From positions 1-64,000 of the forward strand of contig NZ_LAJH01000005.1 of the NCBI RefSeq assembly GCF_001292625.1: a stretch of 64,000 bases of DNA. Direction: 5' to 3'. Source of the stretch: Shimia sp. SK013 (GTDB lineage Bacteria; Pseudomonadota; Alphaproteobacteria; Rhodobacterales; Rhodobacteraceae). The translations under genes and the position numbers were made by a program. Shown here one piece after another: positions 35,352-45,087 of the stretch. Under the pieces are notes generated by a model. The model was not told the DNA's origin, did not search any database, and worked only from the letters and a program-made list of their open reading frames with translations. How positions within the stretch are numbered: position 1 is the stretch's first letter; each line of letters opens with the position of its first letter.

Positions 35352-36776
35352 ATGACGACAGTAATTGATTTTCTGAACGGGCTGCTTTGGGGCTACGTGC
35401 TGGTTTACGCGCTGACAGGCATTGGTATCTACTTCACGCTTCGGTTCGGGTTCATCCAGTTCCGCAATTTTGGCGAAATGATCCGCCTTACCGTCAGCAC
35501 TAACGAAGCCGACAAGGCCGGGATTTCACCGTTTCAGGCTTTGGCGATCAGTTTGGCCTCGCGTATCGGCACCGGAAACCTTGCCGGCGTCGCCGTTGCC
35601 ATAGGCGTCGGTGGGCCGGGTGCGATTTTCTGGATGTGGATTGTGGCCCTCTTGGGCATGGCGACCGCAATGGCAGAGGCCGCGCTGGCGCAACTTTACA
35701 AAACAACCGGTCCCAACGGGAGCTACCGGGGCGGGCCAGCGTTCTACATCGCGAGGGGCTTGAAAATGCCGTGGCTCGGCGCCGTGTTTTCCGTGTGCCT
35801 GATCTTTGCTTTCGGTCTGGTTATCAACGCAGTGCAGTCCAATTCGATCGCTCAGGCGATGGAAGCCTCTGTGGGTGTCCCCCCGAAGGTTTCCGGGTTG
35901 GTAATTGCGGCCGTGACCGGCTTGGTTATTTTTGGCGGTATCAGGGCGATTTCGCGCGTGGCCGAGGTGCTGGTTCCGTTCATGGCGGGCATCTACATGA
36001 TCGTGGCCGTTTGGGTTTTGCTCACCAACTTTGGAATGCTGCCTGACGTCTTTAAGTCGATTTTCCTCAGCGCCTTTGGCCTTCAGGAAGTTGCAGGTGG
36101 CGCAGCTGGCGGCATGATGGTGGCCTTGCTCAACGGCGTGAAACGCGGCCTGTTCTCAAACGAAGCGGGCATGGGCTCTGCGCCCAACATTGCGGCCGCC
36201 GCGACACCGGTGCCACACCACCCTGTCAGTCAGGGCTTTGTACAGGCTTTCGGCGTTTTCGTGGACACGATCCTTGTTTGTACGGCGACGGCGGTGATGA
36301 TCATTGTTTCCGGCGCAAATGAGATGGTCGATGCCAACGGCAACATGCTGGAAGGCATCGTAATGACGCAAAAGGCGGCCGAATATTTCCTTGGTCCCTT
36401 CGGCAACCACTTTATCGCGATTGCGGTTCTGCTCTTTGCCTTCACCACGATCATTGCCTGCTACGGGTACGCGGAAAGCGGCATGGTTTACCTGAAAGTG
36501 GGGTCTTCTCGCGGGTTGGCAGTGTTGCGCCTCGCGGTGATGGCGATTGTGTTTTGGGGATCGGTGCAGACCGTCACGGTGGTCTTCAATGCGGCGGATG
36601 CGGCGATAGCCGTGATGGCGGTTATGAACCTCTTTGCGCTGGCAATGCTCAGCCCGGTGGTGATCCGGTTGGTCAGTGACTACCGCGCGCAGCGCGCGGC
36701 AGGCAAAACCCCAACGTTCCACATTTCCGACCATCCGGATATGGCGGATGGGGTTGACGCCAAAATCTGGAAATAG
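35352..36776 (+). CDS. Alanine/glycine:cation symporter (AGCS family)
   Basis: This 474-residue integral membrane protein has about eleven hydrophobic helices. The AGCS signatures are visible: RIGTGNLAGVAVAIGVGGPG, GPNGSYRGGPAFYI and KRGLFSNEAGMGSAPNIAAA. It imports alanine or glycine with sodium. A catabolic alanine dehydrogenase is encoded about 14 kb away. It has its own 185-bp upstream region. Confidence 0.95.
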   Translation: MTTVIDFLNGLLWGYVLVYALTGIGIYFTLRFGFIQFRNFGEMIRLTVSTNEADKAGISPFQALAISLASRIGTGNLAGVAVAIGVGGPGAIFWMWIVALLGMATAMAEAALAQLYKTTGPNGSYRGGPAFYIARGLKMPWLGAVFSVCLIFAFGLVINAVQSNSIAQAMEASVGVPPKVSGLVIAAVTGLVIFGGIRAISRVAEVLVPFMAGIYMIVAVWVLLTNFGMLPDVFKSIFLSAFGLQEVAGGAAGGMMVALLNGVKRGLFSNEAGMGSAPNIAAAATPVPHHPVSQGFVQAFGVFVDTILVCTATAVMIIVSGANEMVDANGNMLEGIVMTQKAAEYFLGPFGNHFIAIAVLLFAFTTIIACYGYAESGMVYLKVGSSRGLAVLRLAVMAIVFWGSVQTVTVVFNAADAAIAVMAVMNLFALAMLSPVVIRLVSDYRAQRAAGKTPTFHISDHPDMADGVDAKIWK

Positions 36777-36797
36777 GCTTTAACGTCGGACGCGATT

Positions 36798-37754
36798 TCA
36801 GTCAGCGTCCGACGACAAAATGCGGCGGCCAAGCGCCAGAGCAATCAGCGCAGCGGCGGGCCAGATGGCCCAGAATTGGCCTGACCAGCTGAAGAGGTTG
36901 ATCAGGATCAAACCGGCGACCAGCACCAGAACACGCAGGTTGATACCGCCGATGTTGTCCCGACCCAACCAAACCGGCGCCCATCGGATGCCAGCGGCCA
37001 CGGCCAGCGGCAGCAGGGCCCAATGCACCCAGATTTCGCCTCCCGAGAAGATATTGATCAGCACCAGTGCGCCGGCAATCAGACCTCCGAGGCGGGCTGC
37101 CTTGGCAAACTTTGCGGTGTCGGCGTCCGCGGGTGTTTCCACGGAAGGTGCCAGTTCCGGCTGCGTCTTGGATTTGGTTTCGGGCCGCCGTTGGCGCGGC
37201 GACACCTGCACCGGATCTTGCCAGATTGGCGTATCGTCATCGATGGCCGCGCCGGTCGCAACCCGGTAGACGGCAACATCTTCGGACAGGTTGCGCGGGC
37301 GCTTTTCTCCGAGGTATTCAAAGCGGGTCGAGAGTTTCGCGTGCACCTGATCATAGACCTGCTGCGAGATAAGAATACCGCCAGGTTGCGCCATAGTTTG
37401 CAGCCGCGCAGCAAGGTTCACGCCTTCGCCGATCAGGTCCTGACCGTCAACGATCACATCCCCAAGATGAATGCCGATGCGAAACCGCAGCCCGTCTTGT
37501 TGTGTCGCCAATTCGCGTTGAGTTTCGATCGCGCATTGCACAGCTTCGACCACCGAGGGGAACTCTGCAATCAACCCGTCGCCCGCCGTGTTGGCGATGC
37601 GCCCGCCGTGGTGCTCAATCAGTTTGTGAAACACGTCACGCGCAGCGTGCAGAGCGCTGTACGTGCCGAGCTCGTCGCGGGTCATGGCGGCGCTGAAGCC
37701 TTCGGCATCCGCGGCCAGAATTGTGGTTAGCTTGCGCGTGATCTTCTGTGACAT
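36798..37754 (-). CDS. Class III adenylate/guanylate cyclase with C-terminal membrane helices
   Basis: This 318-residue protein begins MSQKITRKLTTILAADAEGF. The cyclase catalytic domain fills residues about 10-170: metal Asp in ILAADAEG, GDGLIAEF, and RIGIHLGDVIVDGQDLIGEG with nucleotide-binding NLAARLQTMA. A Pro-rich linker leads to three or more hydrophobic helices (GLIAGALVLINIF and on). An inner-membrane enzyme making cAMP or cGMP is likely. The frame is open far upstream, across pheS, but those residues are antisense shadow. It is convergent with the symporter. Confidence 0.88.
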   Translation of the reverse strand: MSQKITRKLTTILAADAEGFSAAMTRDELGTYSALHAARDVFHKLIEHHGGRIANTAGDGLIAEFPSVVEAVQCAIETQRELATQQDGLRFRIGIHLGDVIVDGQDLIGEGVNLAARLQTMAQPGGILISQQVYDQVHAKLSTRFEYLGEKRPRNLSEDVAVYRVATGAAIDDDTPIWQDPVQVSPRQRRPETKSKTQPELAPSVETPADADTAKFAKAARLGGLIAGALVLINIFSGGEIWVHWALLPLAVAAGIRWAPVWLGRDNIGGINLRVLVLVAGLILINLFSWSGQFWAIWPAAALIALALGRRILSSDAD

Positions 37755-37910
37755 GCACCCTCTCCCTGAGGCGGTAGCCTCAAACATGGGGCTTTGAGCG
37801 CGCGATGCAACCAGAAGTTTGCGCAACAGGCGGTACTGTTGCGCCATGGCTGCCCTTGCTTTCGTGGCCCTATGTGATAGCAGGTCGCAAGCAGAATTTG
37901 AGGGGCCGTC

Positions 37911-38981
37911 ATGGACGATCTGAAGGTAAAATATCTGGGCCAGATTGGCGAAGCCGGCGACGAAGCCACGCTTGAAGCAATCCGATTGGCAGCCGTGGGC
38001 AAAAAGGGCGAAGTCAGCCTGAAAATGCGCGAGCTGGGCAAGATGACTCCTGAGGAACGTCAGGTGGCTGGTCCGGCGCTGAACGCGCTGAAAAACGAGA
38101 TCACTTCGGCTTTGGCGGCCAAGAAAGCAGCGCTGGCCGATGCAGCGCTGGATGTGCGTTTGGCCACCGAATGGCTTGACGTGACTTTGCCAGCGCGCAC
38201 CCGTCGTGTTGGGTCGATTCACCCGATCAGTCAGGTCACCGAAGAGGTCACCGCGATCTTTGCCGATATGGGATTTGCCGTCGCCGAGGGCCCGCAGATC
38301 GAAACTGACTGGTACAATTTCGATGCGCTGAACATCCCCGGTCACCACCCTGCGCGGGCCGAGATGGACACGTTTTACACGCACCGTAGTGAGGGCGACG
38401 CGCGCCCGCCGCACGTGTTGCGCACGCATACTTCGCCTGTCCAAATCCGCACGATGGAAAAGACCGGCGCGCCGATCCGCATCATCTGTCCAGGCCGTGT
38501 GTATCGCGCCGATTATGACCAGACCCACACGCCGATGTTCCATCAGATTGAAGGCCTGGCTTTGGGCAAAGATATCTCGATGGCGAACCTCAAGTGGGTT
38601 TTGGAAGAATTCTTTACCGCGTTTTTTGGCACCGAGGTCAAAACCCGCTTCCGCGCGTCCCACTTCCCGTTCACCGAACCTTCGGCCGAAGTCGACATTC
38701 AGTGCAGCTGGGAAGGCGGCACAGTGAAAGTAGGCGAAGGCGACGATTGGCTCGAAGTTTTGGGTTCCGGCATGGTGCACCCCAAGGTGCTTGAGGCCGG
38801 CGGCATTGACCCGCAGGAATACCAAGGCTTTGCATTCGGCATCGGCATCGACCGTCTGTCGATGTTGAAATACGGCATTCCCGATCTGCGCGCCTTCTTT
38901 GACAGCGATCTGCGTTGGCTGCGTCACTACGGGTTTGCAAGCCTCGATCAGCCGACGCTGCACGGTGGCTTGAACCGCTAA
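37911..38981 (+). CDS. pheS: Phenylalanyl-tRNA synthetase alpha subunit
   Basis: This is a 356-residue class II synthetase subunit. The N-terminal coiled coil (residues about 1-90) contacts tRNA. The catalytic core has [43 protein letters not shown] (motif 2) and [20 protein letters not shown] (motif 3). It forms an alpha2-beta2 complex with PheT. Unusually, a strong terminator follows and pheT lies 2.3 kb downstream, past two other genes. Confidence 0.97.
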   Translation: MDDLKVKYLGQIGEAGDEATLEAIRLAAVGKKGEVSLKMRELGKMTPEERQVAGPALNALKNEITSALAAKKAALADAALDVRLATEWLDVTLPARTRRVGSIHPISQVTEEVTAIFADMGFAVAEGPQIETDWYNFDALNIPGHHPARAEMDTFYTHRSEGDARPPHVLRTHTSPVQIRTMEKTGAPIRIICPGRVYRADYDQTHTPMFHQIEGLALGKDISMANLKWVLEEFFTAFFGTEVKTRFRASHFPFTEPSAEVDIQCSWEGGTVKVGEGDDWLEVLGSGMVHPKVLEAGGIDPQEYQGFAFGIGIDRLSMLKYGIPDLRAFFDSDLRWLRHYGFASLDQPTLHGGLNR

Positions 38982-38987
38982 GAGACT

Positions 38988-39009
38988 GGGCGCCTTGGGC
39001 GCCCTTTTT
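38988..39009 (+). terminator. Intrinsic terminator of pheS
   Basis: A perfect stem GGGCGCC/GGCGCCC with a 3-nt loop is followed by TTTTT, 6 bp after the pheS stop. It separates pheS from the genes before pheT. Confidence 0.92.
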
Positions 39010-39094
39010 CGTGGCGCCTTTTTGTGGCCCATGTCGCGAACAGGCGACACCGCCTTGGGCGTGGTGTTAGGCTTTTGTGAAAAGGAGCGCCGCC

Positions 39095-39874
39095 GTGACC
39101 TCGATTCTCATCATAGAAAGCAACACACCGGACTTGCTGGCCAAGGGTAAATCAGGCGCTGCGCCGTTCTTGCGGGCGTTTCAAGGCCTCGCGCCAGAGC
39201 TGCGCATCATTGTGGAATGCCCCTATGCCGCGCCGCTGGCAAAAGATGCACTGGACGGCATCGACGGGGTTGTTTTCTCCGGTTCCGGCGTGGCTTGGGC
39301 GACGGATGCAGAAGAAGCCGCGCCCTTACGGGCATCTATGGCGCAGGTTTTTGATGCTGGCCGCCCCGTGTGGGGCTCTTGTAACGGATTGCAATTGGCG
39401 GCTGTGGTATTGGGCGGCGCGGTGGGGGCATCGCCAAATGGAATGGAGATCGGCCTTGCCAAAGAGATCGCCCCGACAGAGGCGGGCAGGCTGCACCCGA
39501 TGATGGTGGGGCGGCACGATGGCTATTGCGTGCCATGCGTGCACCGCGACGAAGTTCAAGACCTGCCTGATGGTGCCGTTTTGCTGGCAGGCAATGCCCA
39601 TTCACCGGTTCAGGCGATGGCCTATGAGGCGGGTGGCGTGGATTTTTGGGGCGTGCAGTACCATCCCGAGATGACGGCGCTTGATGTGGCAGGCGCCACT
39701 GGCGGGCGCGGCGTGTTTGGCGACGGTGAAGACCTGACACCGTATTTGAAAGTCGCAGACACTGATCCTGGGGCGGCGGTCCGGCTGGGAGGGCAGGCCG
39801 ACTCGCTTGTGCCCGCGGTGCGAACGCGCGAACTGGCTAACTGGCTGGCGCATGTGCGGTCGCGCCAAGGCTGA
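39095..39874 (+). CDS. Type 1 (class I) glutamine amidotransferase domain protein
   Basis: This 259-residue protein starts at GTG with a strong AAAGGAG upstream (39080-39086). It holds a class I GATase fold with nucleophile Cys in WGSCNGLQLAAV and the His-x-Glu of GVQYHPEM, like GMP-synthase-type stand-alone GATases. It probably releases ammonia from glutamine, or cleaves a gamma-glutamyl amide, for an unknown partner. It lies between pheS and a convergent DUF2652 gene and forms no evident operon. Confidence 0.9.
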   Translation: MTSILIIESNTPDLLAKGKSGAAPFLRAFQGLAPELRIIVECPYAAPLAKDALDGIDGVVFSGSGVAWATDAEEAAPLRASMAQVFDAGRPVWGSCNGLQLAAVVLGGAVGASPNGMEIGLAKEIAPTEAGRLHPMMVGRHDGYCVPCVHRDEVQDLPDGAVLLAGNAHSPVQAMAYEAGGVDFWGVQYHPEMTALDVAGATGGRGVFGDGEDLTPYLKVADTDPGAAVRLGGQADSLVPAVRTRELANWLAHVRSRQG

Positions 39875-39944
39875 CACAGCTTTTCTGTGCTTGATACACC
39901 TTGGGGGAGGCCCAGCTTGTCTGGGGCGGGGGCAAAGCCCCGCA

Positions 39945-39967
39945 GGCTCAAGCCACAGGCTTGAGCC
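39945..39967. repeat. 10-bp perfect hairpin in convergent intergenic region
   Basis: GGCTCAAGCC and GGCTTGAGCC surround ACA. They sit inside a larger nested inverted repeat (CCCAGCTT near 39911 with CAGCTGGGCGGG near 39982). It probably terminates both convergent genes. Confidence 0.65.
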
Positions 39968-39997
39968 GCCCCCAACCAGCGCAGCTGGGCGGGAGGG

Positions 39998-41128
39998 TTA
40001 CGCTGGTACAGGCGCGGTTTCAGTTGCTATTTTTTTGCCGAGCGCCGTCATCTTGGAGATGCGGTTTTCTTTGTCCGGAACGATAATCGACTTCAGCTTC
40101 TTCTGCACCATGCCGTTCATGATCTTGCCCATGAGTTTGCCTGACTTCGGTTTCGCAAACCGCAGCTTGACCATCGTGCCGTCCCCCATTTCGACAAGTT
40201 CCATGGTTTCCAGCATCGACAGTCCCATTGGCAGATTGTAGCGCCCCGTGACGTAGTCTCCGGGGTTCCAGTCAACGATCTCATAGGGGAAAATTTCGTC
40301 ACCGTGGTGGCAATGATAGGTTGTTCCAGGCTCGATCTTGCCTTTGTTGGTGTTGAGCAGGTCGACCTGGTCCGCTCCAATCCACTCGGCGCGCAGATCA
40401 GGCCGGGTGGCAATGGTGAACGCCAGCTCAGGCGAGACCGGCAGCGGGATCATCCATTCTTCCAGCAACAGATCCTCGCTGGATTCGACAAAGGTGCGTT
40501 CGGTTGTGCGGCGCCGTTCCCAGGCTTTGCGCATGTCGCGCACCACATATTCGACCTGGCCGATGTGCTCGATGTCCTCGCTGTGAAAATCAGAATCGTC
40601 AAACAAATCCGCCATGTCCATGGACCTGAGCGCATCACAGGAAATCAGCGCATAGGCGTTCAGCCCCGTGCGCTCCTTGACCGAGTTTTTCAACAGCCGG
40701 AAAGCGGTGATCACGTCCTGACCGGCCAGTTCTTCGCGTCCGCCGGTTTCCTGAATGACGCATTCGCCGTGGTGCACAACGACCTTAAGCTCCAGATCGC
40801 GCACATTGGCGCAGGCGTCACAGGGACAGCTGGTGTTTAGGATTATTTTTTCCTTGGACCGCGCAAAGACGCAGTAGAGCTGTTCTGCAAAGTCCAAAAT
40901 GAACTGTTTGGTCATCACGTCGCTTTCAAAGGCATAGGCGAAGACCGCGTCACCTTGCAGGCCCGAGACCTCCAACGGCGCGCGGATCGCCGGCACCAGA
41001 TCGCCAAACAGCGATTCCAGAATGCCTTTGGCGTGTTCAATTGGCGTTTCAGCCATGAACTTTGTGTATCCGGATATGTCTGCAATCACGAAATAGGCGG
41101 TTTTTACGCCGTTGTCCTTAGCGGCCAT
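39998..41128 (-). CDS. DUF2652 (cyclase-like) protein fused to an SRPBCC domain
   Basis: This is a 376-residue protein. The N-terminal ~190 residues have a class III cyclase-type fold (AYFVIADISGYTKFMAETPI, GLQGDAVFAYAFE, KVVVHHGECVIQ) but lack most catalytic residues, as in DUF2652. The C-terminal part (WMIPLPVSPELAFTIATRPD and on) is an SRPBCC/START-like lipid-binding barrel. The ATG at 41128 has AGGGAG 8 nt upstream; the ATG at 41146 has none. It may bind a ligand and sense rather than make a nucleotide. Confidence 0.85.
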   Translation of the reverse strand: MAAKDNGVKTAYFVIADISGYTKFMAETPIEHAKGILESLFGDLVPAIRAPLEVSGLQGDAVFAYAFESDVMTKQFILDFAEQLYCVFARSKEKIILNTSCPCDACANVRDLELKVVVHHGECVIQETGGREELAGQDVITAFRLLKNSVKERTGLNAYALISCDALRSMDMADLFDDSDFHSEDIEHIGQVEYVVRDMRKAWERRRTTERTFVESSEDLLLEEWMIPLPVSPELAFTIATRPDLRAEWIGADQVDLLNTNKGKIEPGTTYHCHHGDEIFPYEIVDWNPGDYVTGRYNLPMGLSMLETMELVEMGDGTMVKLRFAKPKSGKLMGKIMNGMVQKKLKSIIVPDKENRISKMTALGKKIATETAPVPA

Positions 41129-41298
41129 GGCCAAACTCCCTGTCATCCCTGAGGGTCACTATGCGTCAAGTCTGGTCATTATCAAAACACCAAGTGAGTC
41201 TCGCAGTTTGCGGGCCTCAAAGGCAATGCGCCCTTTCCCCTTTTGCCCATATCCGCTATTGCCCTTTCTGACCCTTATTTGACTGGCGGAACGGCGCG

Positions 41299-43698
41299 AT
41301 GAAATTCACTCTTTCCTGGCTGAAAGACCACTTGGACACCCCTGCAAGCGTTGACGAGATCGTCGAAGCGCTGACCGACCTTGGCCTTGAGGTCGAAGAG
41401 GTTGCCAATCCGGCAGACCGTTTGACCGAATTTACACTGGGCAAAGTGGTGAAAGCCGAGAAACACCCCGATGCGGACAAGCTGCGTGTGTGTCAGGTTG
41501 CGACCGATGAAGGTGAGAAACAGATCATCTGCGGCGCGCCCAATGCACGCGAAGGTATCACCGTCGTGGTCTGCAAGCCGGGCATGTATATTCCGGGCCT
41601 CGATTTGACCATCAAGGTGGGCAACATCCGCGGCGTCGAAAGCCACGGTATGATGGCCTCTGAAAAAGAGTTGGAACTGAGCGACGAGCACGATGGCATT
41701 ATCGAGCTGGCCTCGGGCGAAGTGGGCGACAAGTTTGTGGATTGGCTGGCGGAGAATGATCCCGCAAAGGTCGACACGATGATCGAGATTGCGATCACCC
41801 CGAACCGTCCTGACGCGCTTGGCGTACGTGGCATCGCCCTGGATCTGGCGGCGCGCGGGCTGGGCACGATGAAGCCTGCAAAAACCGCCACTGTTGCGGG
41901 CGGCTATGAGAGCCCGATCGGCGTGACCATTGACGCGGACGCCGCCACGGACGGCTGCGAAGTCTTTGCCGGCCGTCTGATCAAAGGCGTGAAAAACGGC
42001 CCGTCGCCACAATGGTTGCAGGACCGCCTGACCGCGATCGGTCTGCGTCCGATTTCTGCGCTCGTGGATATCACCAACTTCTTCACCTATGACCGCAACC
42101 GCCCGTTGCACGTTTTTGATGCGGACAAGGTCAAAGGCGATTTGCGCGTGCATCGCGCCAAAGGTGGCGAGACGCTCGTGGGGTTGGACGAAAAAGAACA
42201 CACCTTTGCCGAGGGTATGGTTGTCATCAGCGATGATGAAGGCGTTGAATCCATCGGCGGGATCATGGGTGGTCTGGCGACCGGGTGCACCGAAACCACA
42301 ACCAACGTGTTCCTTGAAGCCGCTGTCTGGGACCTCATTCAAATCGCCTATACGGGCCGTGGCCTGAAGGTGAATTCTGACGCGCGATATCGCAACGAAC
42401 GCGGCATTGATCCGGCCTACAACATGCAGGCGATGGAGGATGCAACGCAGATGATCATTGATCTATGCGGTGGTGAGCCGTCCAATTTGGTGATTGCAGG
42501 CAACGTGCCGGACGTGAGCCGCGCCTATAAGCTTGATACAGACCGTGTGCAGTCGTTGGTGGGCATGAAAATTTCCGCCGAGACGCAACGCGCAACGCTG
42601 AGCGCGTTGGGTTTTGTGATCGAAGGCGACATGGCCCATGTGCCAAGCTGGCGCCCTGATGTGCGCGGCGAGGCTGATCTGGTGGAAGAGGTTGCCCGCA
42701 TTGCGTCGCTGACGAAGCTCGAAGGCAAGCCGATGTCTCGGATGACGGCGGGCGTGCCCAAGCAAATTTTGTCGCCAATGCAAAAACGCGAACAAGTCGC
42801 GCGGCGCACGACAGCCAGCATCGGCTACAACGAATGTGTGACTTATAGCTTCATCGACAAAGCGGCGGCAGAGCTGTTTGGCGGTGGCGATGATGCGACC
42901 ATGCTGCAGAACCCGATTTCCAGCGAAATGAGCCACATGCGTCCTGACCTGTTGCCCGGTCTTTTGCAGGCAGCGGCGCGCAATCAGGCGCGTGGCTATG
43001 CTGACATGGCGCTGTTTGAGTGCGGCGCGGCCTTTCAGGGCGGTGAACCGGGTGAACAACGTTTGCAAGTGAGCGGCCTGCTGGTTGGCAGAACTGTTGG
43101 CAAGGATGTGCATGGCGAGAGCCGTGGTGTGGATATCTATGATGCCAAAGCCGATGCCGAGGCGGTTCTGTCTGCCATTGGCGCACCGGCAAAGGTGATG
43201 ATCCAACGCGGCGGAGACGCTTGGTGGCATCCGGGCCGTCATGGCCGCATTTGCCTTGGCCCGAAAAAGACACTGGGCGTGTTTGGCGAAGTGCACCCCA
43301 AGGTTTTGGATGCGCTGGGCGTGAAAGGCCCGGCAGTGGCGTTTACACTTTATCCCGAAGAAATCCCTCTGCCGCGCAAGAAATCGGCCTCCAAAGGCGC
43401 CGTGACCATGGCGGACTTGCAGGCCGTTGAACGTGACTTTGCCTTTGTGGTTGAGGCTGACGTCGAAGCCCTCACGCTGGTCAATGCAGCGGCGAGTGCT
43501 GACAAGGCCCTGATCGAAGATGTGCGCGTGTTTGACGAATTCATCGGAGGCAGCTTGGGTGACGGTAAAAAATCCCTTGCTCTCACCGTGCGTTTGCAGC
43601 CCACAGCGACAACGCTGAAAGAAGCGGACATCGAAGCGGTTGCAGCAAAAATCGTCGAGAAGGTCAGTAAGGCCACCGGCGGCGCGCTTAGGGGTTGA
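41299..43698 (+). CDS. pheT: Phenylalanyl-tRNA synthetase beta subunit
   Basis: This 799-residue protein is complete. It begins MKFTLSWLKDHLDTPASVDE and has the EMAP-II-like tRNA-binding domain (GKVVKAEKHPDADKLRVCQV). The B3/4 editing and B5 domains lie in the middle (ITPNRPDALGVRGIALDLAA), and a C-terminal FDX-ACB anticodon domain completes it (VERDFAFVVEADV). With PheS it charges tRNA-Phe. It has its own promoter region (170 bp) and is followed after 3 bp by a GNAT gene. Confidence 0.97.
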   Translation: MKFTLSWLKDHLDTPASVDEIVEALTDLGLEVEEVANPADRLTEFTLGKVVKAEKHPDADKLRVCQVATDEGEKQIICGAPNAREGITVVVCKPGMYIPGLDLTIKVGNIRGVESHGMMASEKELELSDEHDGIIELASGEVGDKFVDWLAENDPAKVDTMIEIAITPNRPDALGVRGIALDLAARGLGTMKPAKTATVAGGYESPIGVTIDADAATDGCEVFAGRLIKGVKNGPSPQWLQDRLTAIGLRPISALVDITNFFTYDRNRPLHVFDADKVKGDLRVHRAKGGETLVGLDEKEHTFAEGMVVISDDEGVESIGGIMGGLATGCTETTTNVFLEAAVWDLIQIAYTGRGLKVNSDARYRNERGIDPAYNMQAMEDATQMIIDLCGGEPSNLVIAGNVPDVSRAYKLDTDRVQSLVGMKISAETQRATLSALGFVIEGDMAHVPSWRPDVRGEADLVEEVARIASLTKLEGKPMSRMTAGVPKQILSPMQKREQVARRTTASIGYNECVTYSFIDKAAAELFGGGDDATMLQNPISSEMSHMRPDLLPGLLQAAARNQARGYADMALFECGAAFQGGEPGEQRLQVSGLLVGRTVGKDVHGESRGVDIYDAKADAEAVLSAIGAPAKVMIQRGGDAWWHPGRHGRICLGPKKTLGVFGEVHPKVLDALGVKGPAVAFTLYPEEIPLPRKKSASKGAVTMADLQAVERDFAFVVEADVEALTLVNAAASADKALIEDVRVFDEFIGGSLGDGKKSLALTVRLQPTATTLKEADIEAVAAKIVEKVSKATGGALRG

Positions 43699-43701
43699 TC
43701 A

Positions 43702-44127
43702 ATGATACCGCGCCTGGCCCACGCCTATGAAGCAGAAGCCATCGCGCGGTTGATTGACGCCGCTTATCAAGCTTATCGCGACCAAGGCGTGGTCCTGCCG
43801 GATGTGTCCGGCGGGATTGACCGTGCCATCGCGGCGGGTCAAATCTGGGTCACCGGACGAGCCGAGGTGCAGGGCGTCTTAATGGTGGCTTTAGCACCGC
43901 CCAAGGCGCATCTGATGAATGTCGCGGTGTCACCTGATGCCCGTGGCAAAGGGCTGGGCGGCAAGCTGATCGGTCATGCGGTGGCCTTGGCGCAAGACGC
44001 CGGATGTGACGAGATCGCGCTGGCGACGCATGTCGATTTGACCGGAAATATCGCGCTTTATCATCATCTTGGCTGGCAAGAGACTGGTCGTGATGGCAAT
44101 CGTGTTATGATGAGCCGTGGGCTTTAA
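43702..44127 (+). CDS. GNAT-family N-acetyltransferase
   Basis: This 141-residue protein has the GNAT acetyl-CoA-binding motif A NVAVSPDARGKGLGGKLIGH and a B motif in ALYHHLGWQETGR. It follows pheT by 3 bp and is surely on its transcript. The substrate is unknown. Its stop overlaps a convergent LysR gene by 4 bp. Confidence 0.92.
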   Translation: MIPRLAHAYEAEAIARLIDAAYQAYRDQGVVLPDVSGGIDRAIAAGQIWVTGRAEVQGVLMVALAPPKAHLMNVAVSPDARGKGLGGKLIGHAVALAQDAGCDEIALATHVDLTGNIALYHHLGWQETGRDGNRVMMSRGL

Positions 44128-45002
44128 CTTTTGGCGAGGGCCTCGGCCAGCACATCAAACACCAGCCGGATCTTACGGCTGGTGTGCAACTCGCGGTGCG
44201 TGGTCAACCAGATCGGATAGGTGATCGGCGCGAGGTCTGGCAGAATGCGTTCGATGCCCGTTGATTTGGCCGCTACCTCCTCGGCCATCGGCGCAATGCC
44301 AAAGCCCTGACGGCAGAGTTCCCACGCCACAAGGCCGCTGGCAGAGCCGGCGCGAAAATTGTCATGGGTGATGGGAAAGCCCAGAGGGTGCAAATACTCA
44401 AGCATGCGGTCGTTGTCGGAAAACCCGATGAAATCATGGGTTTTCAGATCCGCGAGGGACTTAGGACGACCGCGCCGGTCAAGATAGTCGGGCGCGGCAT
44501 AGAAATACCCGTTTGCGTCGCGGATCAGGCGGGCGATCAGGTCGGGTTGTTCGGGGCGCACATGGCGGATGGCGATATCGGCCTCGCGGCGCAGGATGTC
44601 GCGGATGTCATCTCCGGCCACGACGTCGATCACCAGCTTGGGGGCAAGCTGACGCAGGCGGGTGAGAATCGGGGGCAACAGATACGCAGAAAACACGTCG
44701 CTGGCGGTGATTGCCACGCGGCCCTCGATGGTCTGGCTTTGGCCTGACGCGGCGAGAGACACGCGGTCGGCGGCCGCGCCCATCGCGCGCACATGCCCCA
44801 GCAATTCCGCCCCGGCATCTGTAAGGCGCAGTGAGCGTCCAACCCGTTCAAACAGCAGCACGCCAAGATCGGCCTCCAAGGCAGACACCTGTCGCCCAAG
44901 GGTCGGTTGCGTCAGCCCGAGCCGCCGTGCTGCCGCGCTGAGCGAGCCGTCTTCGGCGGTCGCCAGAAAGGCGCGGATGTGGTTCCAGTCAAAATCTTTC
45001 AT
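44124..45002 (-). CDS. LysR-family transcriptional regulator
   Basis: This 292-residue protein has an N-terminal LysR HTH (FLATAEDGSLSAAARRLGLT then TLGRQVSALEADLGVLLFER) and a periplasmic-binding-protein-like effector domain. It lies divergent to a small methyltransferase gene, which it may control; the 85-bp intergenic region contains the pair's promoters. Confidence 0.92.
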   Translation of the reverse strand: MKDFDWNHIRAFLATAEDGSLSAAARRLGLTQPTLGRQVSALEADLGVLLFERVGRSLRLTDAGAELLGHVRAMGAAADRVSLAASGQSQTIEGRVAITASDVFSAYLLPPILTRLRQLAPKLVIDVVAGDDIRDILRREADIAIRHVRPEQPDLIARLIRDANGYFYAAPDYLDRRGRPKSLADLKTHDFIGFSDNDRMLEYLHPLGFPITHDNFRAGSASGLVAWELCRQGFGIAPMAEEVAAKSTGIERILPDLAPITYPIWLTTHRELHTSRKIRLVFDVLAEALAKS

Positions 45003-45087
45003 GCATATTTGTATAACGTACTTGCGAATTTCGGCAATTCACATGTGTTTGCGCATGACTATCTTAGGGGTAACGAAGGAGAGAGTT

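Noticed and set aside
36798-39050. A 750-residue minus-strand frame covering pheS
   Set aside because: Only the last 318 residues have cyclase features. The upstream part is antisense to pheS on the opposite strand and has no family signature; the real start is the ATG at 37754.
41275-43296. Two long minus-strand frames (355 and 277 residues)
   Set aside because: Both are antisense to pheT, whose frame is conserved; no signatures in the minus frames.
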